The position numbers and the translations under genes were made by a program. Below the pieces are notes generated by a model. That model worked only from the letters and a program-made list of their open reading frames with translations. It did not search any database and had not been told where the DNA came from. A DNA stretch of 64,000 nt from Candidatus Woesearchaeota archaeon. GTDB taxonomy: Archaea > Nanobdellota > Nanobdellia > Woesearchaeales > JAAOYA01. The DNA is taken from contig JAAOYA010000001.1 in assembly GCA_018221105.1 (NCBI GenBank), positions 221,733 through 285,732 on the forward strand, read 5' to 3'. Below are positions 24,816-33,914 of this stretch, in pieces (position 1 is the first letter of the stretch; each line of letters starts with the position of its first letter).

Positions 24816-25301
24816 ATGGTTACTGAATATCACAAAAGAATCGAAGACGAATTGTTAAAGTATGGACAAGAATTAGTCTTGAATAAAAAGATTAGGAAGG
24901 TATATCAAGGTAATAAAAGTCCTTTAAGCATTGTTGATCCTAAAACTAAAATGATAGTTAACTATCAACCAGACATATATTTTATTCTTAAGAATAATAA
25001 AAAACTGATTATTGAAATATTAGATAGTGAAGAAAAGAAACAAGATATAATCATTGCAGACATTATACGTTCAATACTTGTTGAAAATGTAAATACTATT
25101 GCATTCATTTTTCCTGGTGATATCAAGGATGAACAAACGATTATAGCAGCATTAAAAACTATATATAAAGGTCTTACCCATTTAGGAATAAAATTAAAAG
25201 ATTTACCAGATGATAAAAAAACTGGTCCTTATTCTATTACTAGAACAATAGCAGGAAATAAAGTGAGATTAAAGGAAAAGATAAGAGAATACTTTCCTTA
25301 G
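24816..25301 (+). CDS. possible PD-(D/E)XK nuclease-fold protein
   Basis: A 161-residue protein, the last gene of the PHP-ATPase operon. The stretch YQPDIYFILKNNKKLIIEILDSE (split as YQPDIYFIL at about 51-59 and KLIIEILDSE at 64-73) has the spacing of the PD...ExK nuclease core, but the last position is not Lys, so activity is doubtful. The flanking predicted order, helix, strand, strand, helix, strand (TIAFIFPG), fits the fold. The C-terminal 30 residues are basic. Its place directly behind a defence-type ATPase supports a role in the same system. Confidence 0.45.
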   Translation: MVTEYHKRIEDELLKYGQELVLNKKIRKVYQGNKSPLSIVDPKTKMIVNYQPDIYFILKNNKKLIIEILDSEEKKQDIIIADIIRSILVENVNTIAFIFPGDIKDEQTIIAALKTIYKGLTHLGIKLKDLPDDKKTGPYSITRTIAGNKVRLKEKIREYFP

Positions 25302-25439
25302 AATTTTTTAGAACGCCCCCTGTCCTACGGATATATAGTCTTGACTTCGAGAAAAAGATTTTTTCTATTATTAATTGTGCAATCCTATCACCACGCTAAT
25401 CTTGTTTTTTTCTTTTGTTTTTAGAATGTGTTTTGTTTT
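25302..25439. other. intergenic segment, right edge of the accessory island
   Basis: No gene is seen. It contains a GC-rich patch, GCCCCCTGTCCTACGG, that matches parts of the left flank at 21409-21460, and a near-palindrome (AGAAAAAGATTTTTTCT). The latter could be a transcript end, which is uncertain. Confidence 0.3.
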
Positions 25440-25859
25440 TTATTCGAATGGTTCTTTTTCTGGTATGTAGTCTGCTATTTTGAATAGTGTTTGTTCTTCG
25501 AATGATATTCTGTTTTTTATTCCTTCAATGAAATTGTTTATTAATAGCTTGCTTTTTGATAGTTCACAACTTTTGTTTATTTGATTTAATGTTGTTACTT
25601 CTTTTGTGATAACTTCTTTTGATTTTGCTAGTTCTTTTAGGTCTGCTTTGTTTCCTAGTTCTTTATTGATGTATTCGTAGAATAGTTCTTCTTTTGTTAA
25701 ATGGTTCATTATATACTTAGAATTGTTTTTGATGAATTTTTCGATAATGTTTAATACTGTTTTTTCGTTTTTTGCAGTGTTTGTTTTCTTTTCTAGTTTG
25801 TCTAATTCTTTAAGAATGTTTTTGTGCTCTTCTTTTAATACGTTAATATACGGTATCAC
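25440..25859 (-). CDS. hemerythrin-like HHE-domain protein
   Basis: A 139-residue four-helix protein that resembles the hemerythrin HHE domain: LKEEHKNIL in helix 1 with His12, NHLTKEELFYEYI in helix 2 (His and Glu ligands), and SFEEQTLFKIADYI in the last helix, where the family has HEE...LFP. The final helix has Phe in place of the usual His, so the di-iron site may be incomplete. Possible roles are binding of oxygen, iron or nitric oxide; none can be chosen from the sequence. It stands alone on the minus strand. Confidence 0.6.
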   Translation of the reverse strand: MIPYINVLKEEHKNILKELDKLEKKTNTAKNEKTVLNIIEKFIKNNSKYIMNHLTKEELFYEYINKELGNKADLKELAKSKEVITKEVTTLNQINKSCELSKSKLLINNFIEGIKNRISFEEQTLFKIADYIPEKEPFE

Positions 25860-25989
25860 ATGTTATATCTTGTAAGCACATATAAAAATTTTGTGCTTCA
25901 CGTCTAAAAAGACTGTTTAATGTCATAATACCTCTTTGTAATGCTCAACTGCTAGTAATCTTTGAATAAAGTCTTGTTTTGGTAACAAC

Positions 25990-25997
25990 TTTTAAAT
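25990..25997 (+). promoter_or_regulatory. TATA box of the UPF0182 gene
   Basis: TTTAAATA, about 32 nt before the ATG at 26022. It supports that Met over the upstream TTG-type start at 26001. Confidence 0.5.
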
Positions 25998-26021
25998 ATT
26001 GTGTTGTTTTTTGGTGTTTTC

Positions 26022-28733
26022 ATGAATAAGAATTTGCTTTTGAAATTGACTGTTTTTGTTATTGTTTTAGTCTACGTGTTCACTTCTGGTTTGGCTGGAT
26101 TGTTTACTGATTATTTGTGGTTTGACGCTTTGGGTTTTGAACAAATTTTTTTGATATCTTTTTTTGCTAAGATTCAATTGTTTTTTGTTGCCGCAATAAT
26201 TTTTTTCTTTTTTGCAATTGTTAATGTTTTTATATCATCAAAAATAATCAGAAAAAACAGGTTTCCTTTCAAATTAAAATTACTTATCATAACAGTTTTA
26301 TCTGTTATGGTTGGCTTTAGTGTTTCTTCAAAATGGTTTAAGTTTTTGCAATTTTTTAATCAAACATCTTTTAATATCCTAGATCCTATTTTTGCGAAAG
26401 ATGTTTCATTTTATGTTTTTTCACTTCCTTTATACCAAACAATTTTAGGTTTTTTTGTTAGCACAGTAGTTCTGACTACTATTTTGGTAGTCTTAGATTA
26501 TTTGAACTCGTTTATAGATTTTAAGCAATTATTTACTGATTCACAATTTCCTAAAGAAGTTGTCACAATGCCTCATAAATCGTTTGATTTTAAAGTATTG
26601 TTCACTAAAAGAAAAGCAATAATTCATTCTGGAATTTTAATATCAATATTCTTTTTATTATTAGCTGTAAAACATTATCTTTCAAGATTTTCTATAATGT
26701 ACTCAAAGAAAGGCATTGTTGTAGGAGCAGGTTATTCTGATGTTGTAGCGTACTTGCCAATGATCAAAATTTTAATGTTTTTGGCTGTTATCATGGCAGT
26801 AATGCTATTAGTTTGGGTTTTTTATATTTCAAAACAGCCAAAATTAAGAAAAAGGCACGTTTTTGCTTATGCGCTAATAGTTTATTTATTGTTTGGTTTC
26901 GTAGGCCCTACTATGATTCCTGGGCTTGTGCAAACATTAAAAGTTTCGCCTAATGAGATCAATCTTGAAAAGCCATACATTGAAAATAATATAAAGTTTA
27001 CAAGGTTAGCGTATAATCTAGCAGATGTTGAAGAGAAAGATTTTGATGTTGAAACAGCTTTAACTTCTACAATTTTGGACGGTGCAAAAGAAACTATTGA
27101 TAATGTTAGAATATTAGATTGGCGTCCACTAACTAAAACTTACAAGCAAACACAAGAGATAAGATTGTATTATGATCTTGCAGGTATTGACATTGACAGA
27201 TATATTATTGATGGAAAATACACTCAGGTCATGCTGTCCCCTAGAGAACTAGACCAAAATCAAATAACTGCGAACGCAAAAACTTGGGTTAACTTGCACA
27301 TGGTTTACACTCATGGTTTTGGTGTTGTGATGAGTCCAGTGAACAAGGTTACAAAGCAAGGATTGCCTAATTATTTTATTAAAGACATCCCGCCAGTTTA
27401 CACAGTTGACGAAACTAATTTAAGAATTTCAAAACCGCAAGTGTATTATGGAGAAAGAGACAATGATTATGTTTTAGTTAACACAAAAACACAAGAGTTT
27501 GATTTTCCTAAAGGCGATACTAACGAATACATTAATTATGATGGTAAAGGAGGAGTAATATTAGATTCTTTCTTTAAAAAATTATTATTTGCTGTAAAGT
27601 TTACAGATGTTAAAATTTTATTATCTTCAGATATAACAGTTGATAGCAAACTAATGTTCACGCGAAATATTGTTGATAGAATATCAAAGCTCACACCATT
27701 TTTAGGATTGGATAGTGATCCTTACTTAGTTATTGATAATGGCAAATTATTATGGATTGTTGACGCGTACACACTATCAGGAAATTATCCTTATTCTGAA
27801 AAATATGGACAAATAAATTATATAAGAAATTCTGTCAAAATAGTTGTTGACGCGTACGATGGCAGCGTAACATATTATGTTATTGACACAACTGATCCTA
27901 TAATAATGACTTATGCTAAAATATTTCCTAAACAATTCAGACAATTTGAAGATATGCCGGCAAGTTTAAAAGCTCACATAAGGTATCCTGTGGACTTGTT
28001 TAAAATACAATCACAAATTTATAGCATTTATCACATGGACGATGTTAAAGTTTTTTATAATAAAGAAGATGCATGGCAGATTCCAAACGAAGTTTACGGT
28101 GTTGGAGAACAAGTAACAGTTGAACCTTATTATATAATAATAAAACTTCCCCAAGAGACTAAAGAAGAATTTGTTTTAATGACATCTTTCACGCCAATAA
28201 AAAAGGATAATATGGTCGCTTGGATGGCCGCAAGGTCAGATGGTGATAATTATGGAAAGTTAATACTTTACAAATTTCAAAAAGATAAATTAATTTATGG
28301 ACCCCTGCAAATTGAAGCAAAAATTGATCAGGACTCTGAAATTTCACAACAACTCACTCTTTGGAGTCAGCAAGGCTCAAGGGTTACAAGGGGAAATTTG
28401 CTCGTAATACCAATAAAGGACAGTATTTTGTATATTGAACCATTATATATTCAAGCAGAAACAGGCCAACTTCCAGAACTAAAAAGAGTTTTAGTGTCTG
28501 ACGGTGTACGAGTCGTGATGGAAGAAGACTTATCTACTGCTTTAGAAGTTTTGTTTGGCAAATCTAAACAAGTTTTTGTTGAAAAAGAAGAAAAATCAAC
28601 AATTGAACTTATTGAAGAAGCACAAACTTATTATGATCTAATACAAGATTCAATGAAACAAGGAGATTGGACGGGCATAGGAGACAGTTTAGACAAATTA
28701 GGCACTGTTCTTGACAATCTAAAAAGTGATTAA
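26022..28733 (+). CDS. UPF0182 family membrane protein
   Basis: A 903-residue protein with the layout of UPF0182 (COG1615). About seven hydrophobic membrane segments lie in the first 310 residues (first at about 5-27, with TSGLAGLFTDYLWFDALGF after it, which is typical). A large extracytoplasmic domain of about 550 residues follows, with the conserved NWR/WRPLTKTY, YTHGFG, YYGE and LWIVDAYT-like blocks, and a short C-terminal acidic helix. The biochemical role of the family is unknown; it is common in Actinobacteria, cyanobacteria and some archaea. The gene stands alone with its own TATA box. Confidence 0.85.
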   Translation: MNKNLLLKLTVFVIVLVYVFTSGLAGLFTDYLWFDALGFEQIFLISFFAKIQLFFVAAIIFFFFAIVNVFISSKIIRKNRFPFKLKLLIITVLSVMVGFSVSSKWFKFLQFFNQTSFNILDPIFAKDVSFYVFSLPLYQTILGFFVSTVVLTTILVVLDYLNSFIDFKQLFTDSQFPKEVVTMPHKSFDFKVLFTKRKAIIHSGILISIFFLLLAVKHYLSRFSIMYSKKGIVVGAGYSDVVAYLPMIKILMFLAVIMAVMLLVWVFYISKQPKLRKRHVFAYALIVYLLFGFVGPTMIPGLVQTLKVSPNEINLEKPYIENNIKFTRLAYNLADVEEKDFDVETALTSTILDGAKETIDNVRILDWRPLTKTYKQTQEIRLYYDLAGIDIDRYIIDGKYTQVMLSPRELDQNQITANAKTWVNLHMVYTHGFGVVMSPVNKVTKQGLPNYFIKDIPPVYTVDETNLRISKPQVYYGERDNDYVLVNTKTQEFDFPKGDTNEYINYDGKGGVILDSFFKKLLFAVKFTDVKILLSSDITVDSKLMFTRNIVDRISKLTPFLGLDSDPYLVIDNGKLLWIVDAYTLSGNYPYSEKYGQINYIRNSVKIVVDAYDGSVTYYVIDTTDPIIMTYAKIFPKQFRQFEDMPASLKAHIRYPVDLFKIQSQIYSIYHMDDVKVFYNKEDAWQIPNEVYGVGEQVTVEPYYIIIKLPQETKEEFVLMTSFTPIKKDNMVAWMAARSDGDNYGKLILYKFQKDKLIYGPLQIEAKIDQDSEISQQLTLWSQQGSRVTRGNLLVIPIKDSILYIEPLYIQAETGQLPELKRVLVSDGVRVVMEEDLSTALEVLFGKSKQVFVEKEEKSTIELIEEAQTYYDLIQDSMKQGDWTGIGDSLDKLGTVLDNLKSD

Positions 28734-28800
28734 TTTATTATTGCATTAAAAACTTTTTCTTATTTTCCACTGCTTCCGAATCCTTTGAACAGTTTTTAGT

Positions 28801-29883
28801 TTATCCATTTTTTAATAGTATTTTTGTTATCTCGTTTTTGCTTCCTACTCTCATTGGTGGACCCCAAGTTCCTGTTCCAGGACTAATGTAGAGGTAACCA
28901 TCGCCTATTTTGTTTAATCCTTTGTAAGGTCTAAACTCTATCATTACCATTAAATCGAATGGTGTTATTTGTCCTGCGTGCGTGTGCCCTGTTATCATCA
29001 AATCAACTCCTTTTTCCAGTAATGCTTTTGCTTGTTTTGGCCTGTGATTTAATAGTATTGTGTACTTAGAATCGTTAACTTTTAGTTTGTCAAGTTTTGA
29101 AATATTTGCTTTTTGTCCTTCTATGTCATCAAAGCCTATGATGTCAACTCCTTTGACACTGACTTTTTTATCCAAAAGCAATGTCATAGTAGTTTTAGAA
29201 AGTAATCCTAACACTGCACTTTTGCCTGCGTAGGTTTCGTGGTTTCCTGTGACAAAATAGGTTGGAGCTTTTAGGTTATTAAGTGGTAAAAACATGTCAG
29301 CAGTGTACTTTCCAGTACCATCGACCAAGTCTCCTGTGATGACTACTATGTCTGGTTTTAAATTATTAGTTCTCTCTACTAAATGTTCTAAAAATTTTGT
29401 GTTGCGAATTGTTCCGTAGTGCACGTCTGAGAGTTGTACTATCACTAAATCATTTTTTATTTTTTTAGATTTTATAACAACTGTTTTTTCATGAATTGTT
29501 GCACCACCGATCAAACCAATGATTGATAGCAAAACTGCAACAGTTATTAGTACAACTCCTGATACAGGCGTTGCAATATTGAAAAACAAATTCAGTATTT
29601 TATACGCTAGAGTAATAATAAATAAGTAGAATATTATTCCAAGCCATGTTGCTCCAATAAAGTATACTGCTCTTGTTAGTGCGTTATACAAGGCGTTTTC
29701 GATTAGTGTTGCCACGACATATGACAGGCTTAGCCCTACTAATAACAAGTAAAAACCTGCAGTTTTTTCTAAATTAAATAGTGTGTAAAGGTTTGAGAAC
29801 ACGAATAGGTGCATCAAGAATAGAAAAGTGAAAAATATCGCAAAAAATATTAAAAATTGTATTGCTCTCCGCATTTCAATCAC
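28801..29883 (-). CDS. membrane-anchored metallophosphoesterase (YkuE/YaeI-like)
   Basis: A 360-residue protein with four membrane helices in the first 130 residues, then a calcineurin-like phosphoesterase domain. Motifs in order: QLSDVHYG, VITGDLVDG, TGNHE, LLNHRP, and GHTHAGQ, which carry all the dimetal ligands. Proteins of this build hydrolyse phosphodiesters, for example lipid or UDP-linked ones, at the membrane; the substrate here is unknown. It is divergent to the thioredoxin-fold gene at 29973, and the 89 bp between them hold a strong TATA box. Confidence 0.88.
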   Translation of the reverse strand: MIEMRRAIQFLIFFAIFFTFLFLMHLFVFSNLYTLFNLEKTAGFYLLLVGLSLSYVVATLIENALYNALTRAVYFIGATWLGIIFYLFIITLAYKILNLFFNIATPVSGVVLITVAVLLSIIGLIGGATIHEKTVVIKSKKIKNDLVIVQLSDVHYGTIRNTKFLEHLVERTNNLKPDIVVITGDLVDGTGKYTADMFLPLNNLKAPTYFVTGNHETYAGKSAVLGLLSKTTMTLLLDKKVSVKGVDIIGFDDIEGQKANISKLDKLKVNDSKYTILLNHRPKQAKALLEKGVDLMITGHTHAGQITPFDLMVMIEFRPYKGLNKIGDGYLYISPGTGTWGPPMRVGSKNEITKILLKNG

Positions 29884-29920
29884 AAGTTATTGCTTGTTTA
29901 ATAAGTTTTTGATGATAAAC

Positions 29921-29930
29921 TTTATATAAT
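29921..29930 (+). promoter_or_regulatory. TATA box and leader of the thioredoxin-fold operon
   Basis: CTTTATATAATA about 50 nt before the ATG, so transcription should begin near 29948. The leader carries the Shine-Dalgarno sequence GGGGTGAGG at 29960-29968, just before the ATG at 29973. Confidence 0.55.
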
Positions 29931-29972
29931 ACTGTATAATAGTTTTTCAAAGTATTCAGGGGTGAGGCATTA

Positions 29973-31679
29973 ATGGCTAAGAAAAAAAGCGTTAAGAAAA
30001 AGACAACAAAGAAAACTGTTAAGAAAACTATTAAAAAAAGGCCTGTTAAAAAAAAGACTGTTGCCGATCAATTACTCTCAAAAGTTAATACTCATAAACA
30101 ACCTTTAGCTTTGATACTAATTATTGCTATTGTCGGTGTTAGCGCGTTGTACATACTAAGTGATAAGCCAACAACTTCAAGTAATGTTGTTGACGTGGAA
30201 TTTTTTATTATGAGCCAGTGCCCATACGGTACTCAGGTTGAGAATGCTTTCGCTCCAGTTCTTGAAGAATTTGGCAGTTCGATAAACTTCAATTTAGGTT
30301 TTATTGGAAAAGTCAATGATGACGGTAGTTTGCAAAGTTTGCATGGCCAAAAAGAAATTGATGGTAATAGAATTCAGGCTTGCGCACAAGAGTTACAACC
30401 TGAAAAACTTATGGATTTGGTTCTTTGCATGAATGAAAATGCTGGAACAATTCCTGATAATTGGCAGTCTTGCGCAAAGCGCGAAAACCTTGATGAAAAA
30501 GCTTTACAAGAGTGTTACGCTGGCACTCAAGGACAAAATTTAATCCTTGATGCTTTCACCCAGAGTGTTGAGCGCCAGGTTACTGGCAGTCCTACAATGT
30601 ATTTTAATGGAGTTCTTTATGGTGGTGCTCGTGACACTGCTGCTTTCAAATTAGAAATTTGTAATCAATTAAACTTCAAACATTCTAAGTGCGACAGTAT
30701 ACAAAAACCTGTAGAAGTAGAACTTACAATTCTAAACAGTGAAGATTGCACTTCGTGTAATCCCGCGCAAGTTGTTGGTGCTAGCAAACAATTTTTTCCA
30801 GGTGTCACACTAAAAGAAGTTGACGCCAGTACTAAAGAAGGTAAGGCTTTGATTGAAAAGTACGACCTAAAGCTTGCGCCAGCGTACATTTTTGATAGCA
30901 CCATTACCCAAACTGCTACTTGGAAGTCTAATGAACAATTAAAAAACGCTTTTGTTGACTTAGGCGATGGCAATTATAGAATTATGGATCAATCTACAGG
31001 CGCATCATATTATTTAGATGATACCGAGCGATTAAAAGCTTTTGAGCGTTTAGGAATAACTCTTGGTGATAACAAGCCACAAATTGACTTTTACGTGATG
31101 AGTTATTGTCCTTACGGTAATACTGCTGAAGAAGCAATAAGTCAAGTGTTTCACAAGTTTGAAGGCTTGGCAGAGTTCACACCGCATTACGTGATTTATT
31201 CTAATTATCAAGGCGGCGGGCCAAAGTATTGTTTAGATGCTGATAGCAAGTATTGTTCTATGCATGGAATCACAGAGTTGAACCAAAACTTGCGAGAAAT
31301 GTGCGTGCTACAAGAGTATGATGTTGGCAGGTGGTTTCAATTTGCTATTGCTATGAATTCAAAGTGCAATTATGAAAACGCTGACACTTGCTGGGAGCCA
31401 GTAGCAACAGATTTAGGATTGGACACTCAAACAATCACTGATTGTTTTGACACTAACGCAGAAGCTTTTGCAGCTAATGAACTAGCGCTTAATAATTTGT
31501 TTGGTGTTAGTGGCAGCCCGACTGTTTTTATTGATGGAACATTATTTTCTGGTCAGCGAACTGCTGACGGTTACCAAAAAGCTTTATGCGAGGCTTTTGA
31601 CGAAAAACCAAGCATTTGTGATACTCCACTTGGCGATCCTTCAGTTAAACAGATAGTTCCAAGCGGTGCTTGTGGTTAG
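29973..31679 (+). CDS. membrane-anchored protein with three thioredoxin-fold domains
   Basis: A 568-residue protein. Residues 1-33 are a Lys/Thr-rich cytoplasmic tail, and 43-61 is one membrane helix (PLALILIIAIVGVSALYIL). Outside follow three thioredoxin-like domains: domain 1 (about 73-230) with SQCPYG at 81-86; domain 2 (about 235-320) with CTSC at 259-262; and domain 3 (about 365-545) with SYCPYG at 377-382. Domains 1 and 3 each have a cis-Pro GSPT loop and look like GILT/DsbA-type units with many extra Cys. Together they suggest thiol-disulfide exchange at the cell surface. The DsbA-like gene overlaps or adjoins it and probably works in the same pathway. Confidence 0.8.
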   Translation: MAKKKSVKKKTTKKTVKKTIKKRPVKKKTVADQLLSKVNTHKQPLALILIIAIVGVSALYILSDKPTTSSNVVDVEFFIMSQCPYGTQVENAFAPVLEEFGSSINFNLGFIGKVNDDGSLQSLHGQKEIDGNRIQACAQELQPEKLMDLVLCMNENAGTIPDNWQSCAKRENLDEKALQECYAGTQGQNLILDAFTQSVERQVTGSPTMYFNGVLYGGARDTAAFKLEICNQLNFKHSKCDSIQKPVEVELTILNSEDCTSCNPAQVVGASKQFFPGVTLKEVDASTKEGKALIEKYDLKLAPAYIFDSTITQTATWKSNEQLKNAFVDLGDGNYRIMDQSTGASYYLDDTERLKAFERLGITLGDNKPQIDFYVMSYCPYGNTAEEAISQVFHKFEGLAEFTPHYVIYSNYQGGGPKYCLDADSKYCSMHGITELNQNLREMCVLQEYDVGRWFQFAIAMNSKCNYENADTCWEPVATDLGLDTQTITDCFDTNAEAFAANELALNNLFGVSGSPTVFIDGTLFSGQRTADGYQKALCEAFDEKPSICDTPLGDPSVKQIVPSGACG

Positions 31680-31690
31680 GTGAAAAAAGT

Positions 31691-32614
31691 ATGGCAATTT
31701 GTGTAATAGCGTTAGTTGTTTTTAGTGTTTTAGGAATTTTTAGTGCATCGCACAGAAAGATTGCCAAAGAAGCTTTTGATTGTGTGTTTCGACGTCTTAC
31801 TTTGCGAAAGTGCGAGACTGGTCTTGACAAGCGCTTGAAAAGTCAGATTACTGGCAGTCTAATGCTAAAAGCTCCAAGAGTTGCAAAGTTCACTTACAAA
31901 AATTTTGAAGTATTAAGTTGGATTCTAACAATACTACTAATCGCATCATTAGGTTACAGCACATTTGGAGCGTATAATTTTGTGCGCTACGGCAATTGCA
32001 ATGGTGATAGTGACGAATTCTGTATTTTTGACGCTTTAATACCTGAAGGCGAAAGTGAAGCTATTAGTGCTTGCGGTACTGTAGAGCCAAACCTTGATAA
32101 TCTTATAGTGCCACAAATTGGCGACTCTCACACTATAGGCCCAGAAGATGCCAAGGTCATAATCATAGAGTTTGGCTGTTATTCTTGCCCCTTTAGTCGG
32201 GAAGCACAACCAGTAGTTGAACAAGTACTAGAAGAGTACAAAGACGAAGTTTTGTTTGTGTTCAAACATTTTCCTATAATGACTCATAATGATAGTTTGC
32301 AAGCTGCTATCGCGTCTGAGTGCGCTGACGAGCAAGGCTTTTTTTGGGATTATCACACAATACTTTTTGAAAATGATAATCACTCAAAAGAAGCTCTAAT
32401 TGAGCACGCAGGATTAATTGAAGGTTTAGATGTTGCACAATTCAGTCTTTGCCTGGCAGTGCAAGAGTACGTTGATGTTGTCAATACTGAAATTGATGAA
32501 GGCAAAGCTTCTAACATTTACGGAACACCAACATTCTTTATTAATGGCGAGCCATTGGTTGGACCAAAAACCTTCAGACAATTCAAAAGAGTCATCAATA
32601 GAGAATTAAAATAA
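31691..32614 (+). CDS. membrane-anchored DsbA-like thiol oxidoreductase
   Basis: A 307-residue protein with two membrane helices (about 2-18 and 78-98), then a DsbA/thioredoxin-4 type domain from about 140. The active site is CYSC at 163-166, and the cis-Pro loop is YGTPTFFING near 280-289. Family members form or shuffle disulfides in exported proteins. The start is the ATG at 31691: a GGTGA Shine-Dalgarno site lies 9 nt before it and overlaps the stop of the preceding gene, so the two are one operon. The open frame extends upstream to a TTG at 31670, which is less likely. Confidence 0.85.
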   Translation: MAICVIALVVFSVLGIFSASHRKIAKEAFDCVFRRLTLRKCETGLDKRLKSQITGSLMLKAPRVAKFTYKNFEVLSWILTILLIASLGYSTFGAYNFVRYGNCNGDSDEFCIFDALIPEGESEAISACGTVEPNLDNLIVPQIGDSHTIGPEDAKVIIIEFGCYSCPFSREAQPVVEQVLEEYKDEVLFVFKHFPIMTHNDSLQAAIASECADEQGFFWDYHTILFENDNHSKEALIEHAGLIEGLDVAQFSLCLAVQEYVDVVNTEIDEGKASNIYGTPTFFINGEPLVGPKTFRQFKRVINRELK

Positions 32615-32631
32615 TGCTTATTTTGATAACC

Positions 32632-32640
32632 TTTAAATAA
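32632..32640 (+). promoter_or_regulatory. TATA box of the cysteine desulfurase gene
   Basis: TTTAAATAA, 30 nt before the ATG at 32662. Confidence 0.6.
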
Positions 32641-32661
32641 TATCATCTCGTTGTACGCACT

Positions 32662-33873
32662 ATGGCAAATGTTGAAAAGTTACGAAAAGATTTTCCAATA
32701 CTAAATTCTAAGAATGCTCCAATTTACTTTGATAACGCTTGCAACACTTTAAGGCCCAGGCAAGTTCTTGATGTAATGAATGAATATTATGAAGATTTTC
32801 CATCTTGTGTTGGCCGCTCTCACCATAAACTATCACAGTTAGCAACCCAAAAAGTTGATGCTGCCAGAAAACAATTACAAAATTTTGTTGGAGCAAAAAA
32901 ATCTAGTGAAATTATTTTCACGCGTAATGCTACTGAAGGCTTCAACTTAATTGCTAACAGCCTCGACTTTGAAAAGAATGATATTATTGTAAACTCTGAC
33001 AAAGAGCACAATTCTAATCTTGTTCCATGGCTTGTAATAGAGCAAAAAAAAGGCCTTAAGCGCGTTATGACAACAAGCAATACTGACAACACTTTCGATG
33101 TTGAAGCATTTGAACAAATGATGAACAAAGGAGTCAAACTAGTAAGTATTGTGGAAACGTCTAACATGGACGGGGTTACTAACCCTATTAAAAAAATCGC
33201 CAAAATTGCGCACGATTATGGCGCTTTAGTGCTTGTTGATGGTGCACAGTCAACTCCGCACTTTGAGACTAATGTTAAAAATAGTGGTGTTGATTTTATG
33301 GCATTCTCAGCTCATAAAATGTTAGGCCCTAGTGGCATGGGAGCATTATATATTAATCAAAAGCACGAAGACAGCCTGGCACCTTTTATTGTTGGCGGCG
33401 ACACTGTCAGCGATACAACTTACGAGCAAGCAATTTTTGAGAAACCTCCTAAAAAGTTTGAAGCGGGACTGCAAAATTATGCTGGAATCATTGGTTTTGG
33501 CGCTGCAGCAAATTACTTAAAAAAACGTGTTGGTTTTTCTACTATTAAAAAACAAGACTTGGCAATCAACAATTTAATAACTGATAAATTGTTAGAGCAC
33601 AACGCCACAATTATTGGTCCAAAAGACGCTAAAGAGCGCTCTGGAATAGTATCCTTCTACTTGCAAGGCCTCGACAATCACCAACTAGCAATGATGCTTG
33701 ACAAATCTGCCAATATCGCTGTTCGCAGTGGAGTGCATTGTGTTCACTCATGGTTTAACGCTCATAAACTCGATGGCAGCGTAAGGGTCAGCAGTTATTT
33801 CTATAACACAATAAAAGAAGCGCAAAAGTTCAATGATGCACTTGACAAAGTATTAAAGGTCATGATTAAATAA
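32662..33873 (+). CDS. sufS: cysteine desulfurase, SufS/CsdA type
   Basis: A 403-residue PLP enzyme of the class V aminotransferase fold that takes sulfur from cysteine for Fe-S clusters or thio-tRNA. It has an N-terminal FPIL...YFDNACNTLRP, TRNATEGFN at about 93-101, VDGAQS near 193-198, the PLP Lys219 in SAHKMLGP, and the catalytic-loop Cys360 in RSGVHC. The length is that of the SufS group. No SufU, IscU or SufE partner is nearby. It has its own TATA box. Confidence 0.88.
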   Translation: MANVEKLRKDFPILNSKNAPIYFDNACNTLRPRQVLDVMNEYYEDFPSCVGRSHHKLSQLATQKVDAARKQLQNFVGAKKSSEIIFTRNATEGFNLIANSLDFEKNDIIVNSDKEHNSNLVPWLVIEQKKGLKRVMTTSNTDNTFDVEAFEQMMNKGVKLVSIVETSNMDGVTNPIKKIAKIAHDYGALVLVDGAQSTPHFETNVKNSGVDFMAFSAHKMLGPSGMGALYINQKHEDSLAPFIVGGDTVSDTTYEQAIFEKPPKKFEAGLQNYAGIIGFGAAANYLKKRVGFSTIKKQDLAINNLITDKLLEHNATIIGPKDAKERSGIVSFYLQGLDNHQLAMMLDKSANIAVRSGVHCVHSWFNAHKLDGSVRVSSYFYNTIKEAQKFNDALDKVLKVMIK

Positions 33874-33884
33874 TTCTAGTAAAT

Positions 33885-33893
33885 TTTATATAG
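33885..33893 (+). promoter_or_regulatory. TATA box of the VTT gene
   Basis: TTTATATAG, 30 nt before the ATG at 33915; it decides that ATG over the TTG at 33909. Confidence 0.55.
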
Positions 33894-33914
33894 TCCTCAA
33901 ATCACAAGTTGTTA

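Noticed and set aside
25360..25385. AGAAAAAGATTTTTTCT as an intrinsic terminator
   Set aside because: It is an AT-only near-palindrome; archaeal termination is mainly by T-runs, so it cannot be called with confidence.
29930..29945. Bacterial -10 elements (two TATAAT-like blocks) that the sigma might use
   Set aside because: They overlap an archaeal TATA box and have no TTGACA element at 16-18 nt; too weak to claim.
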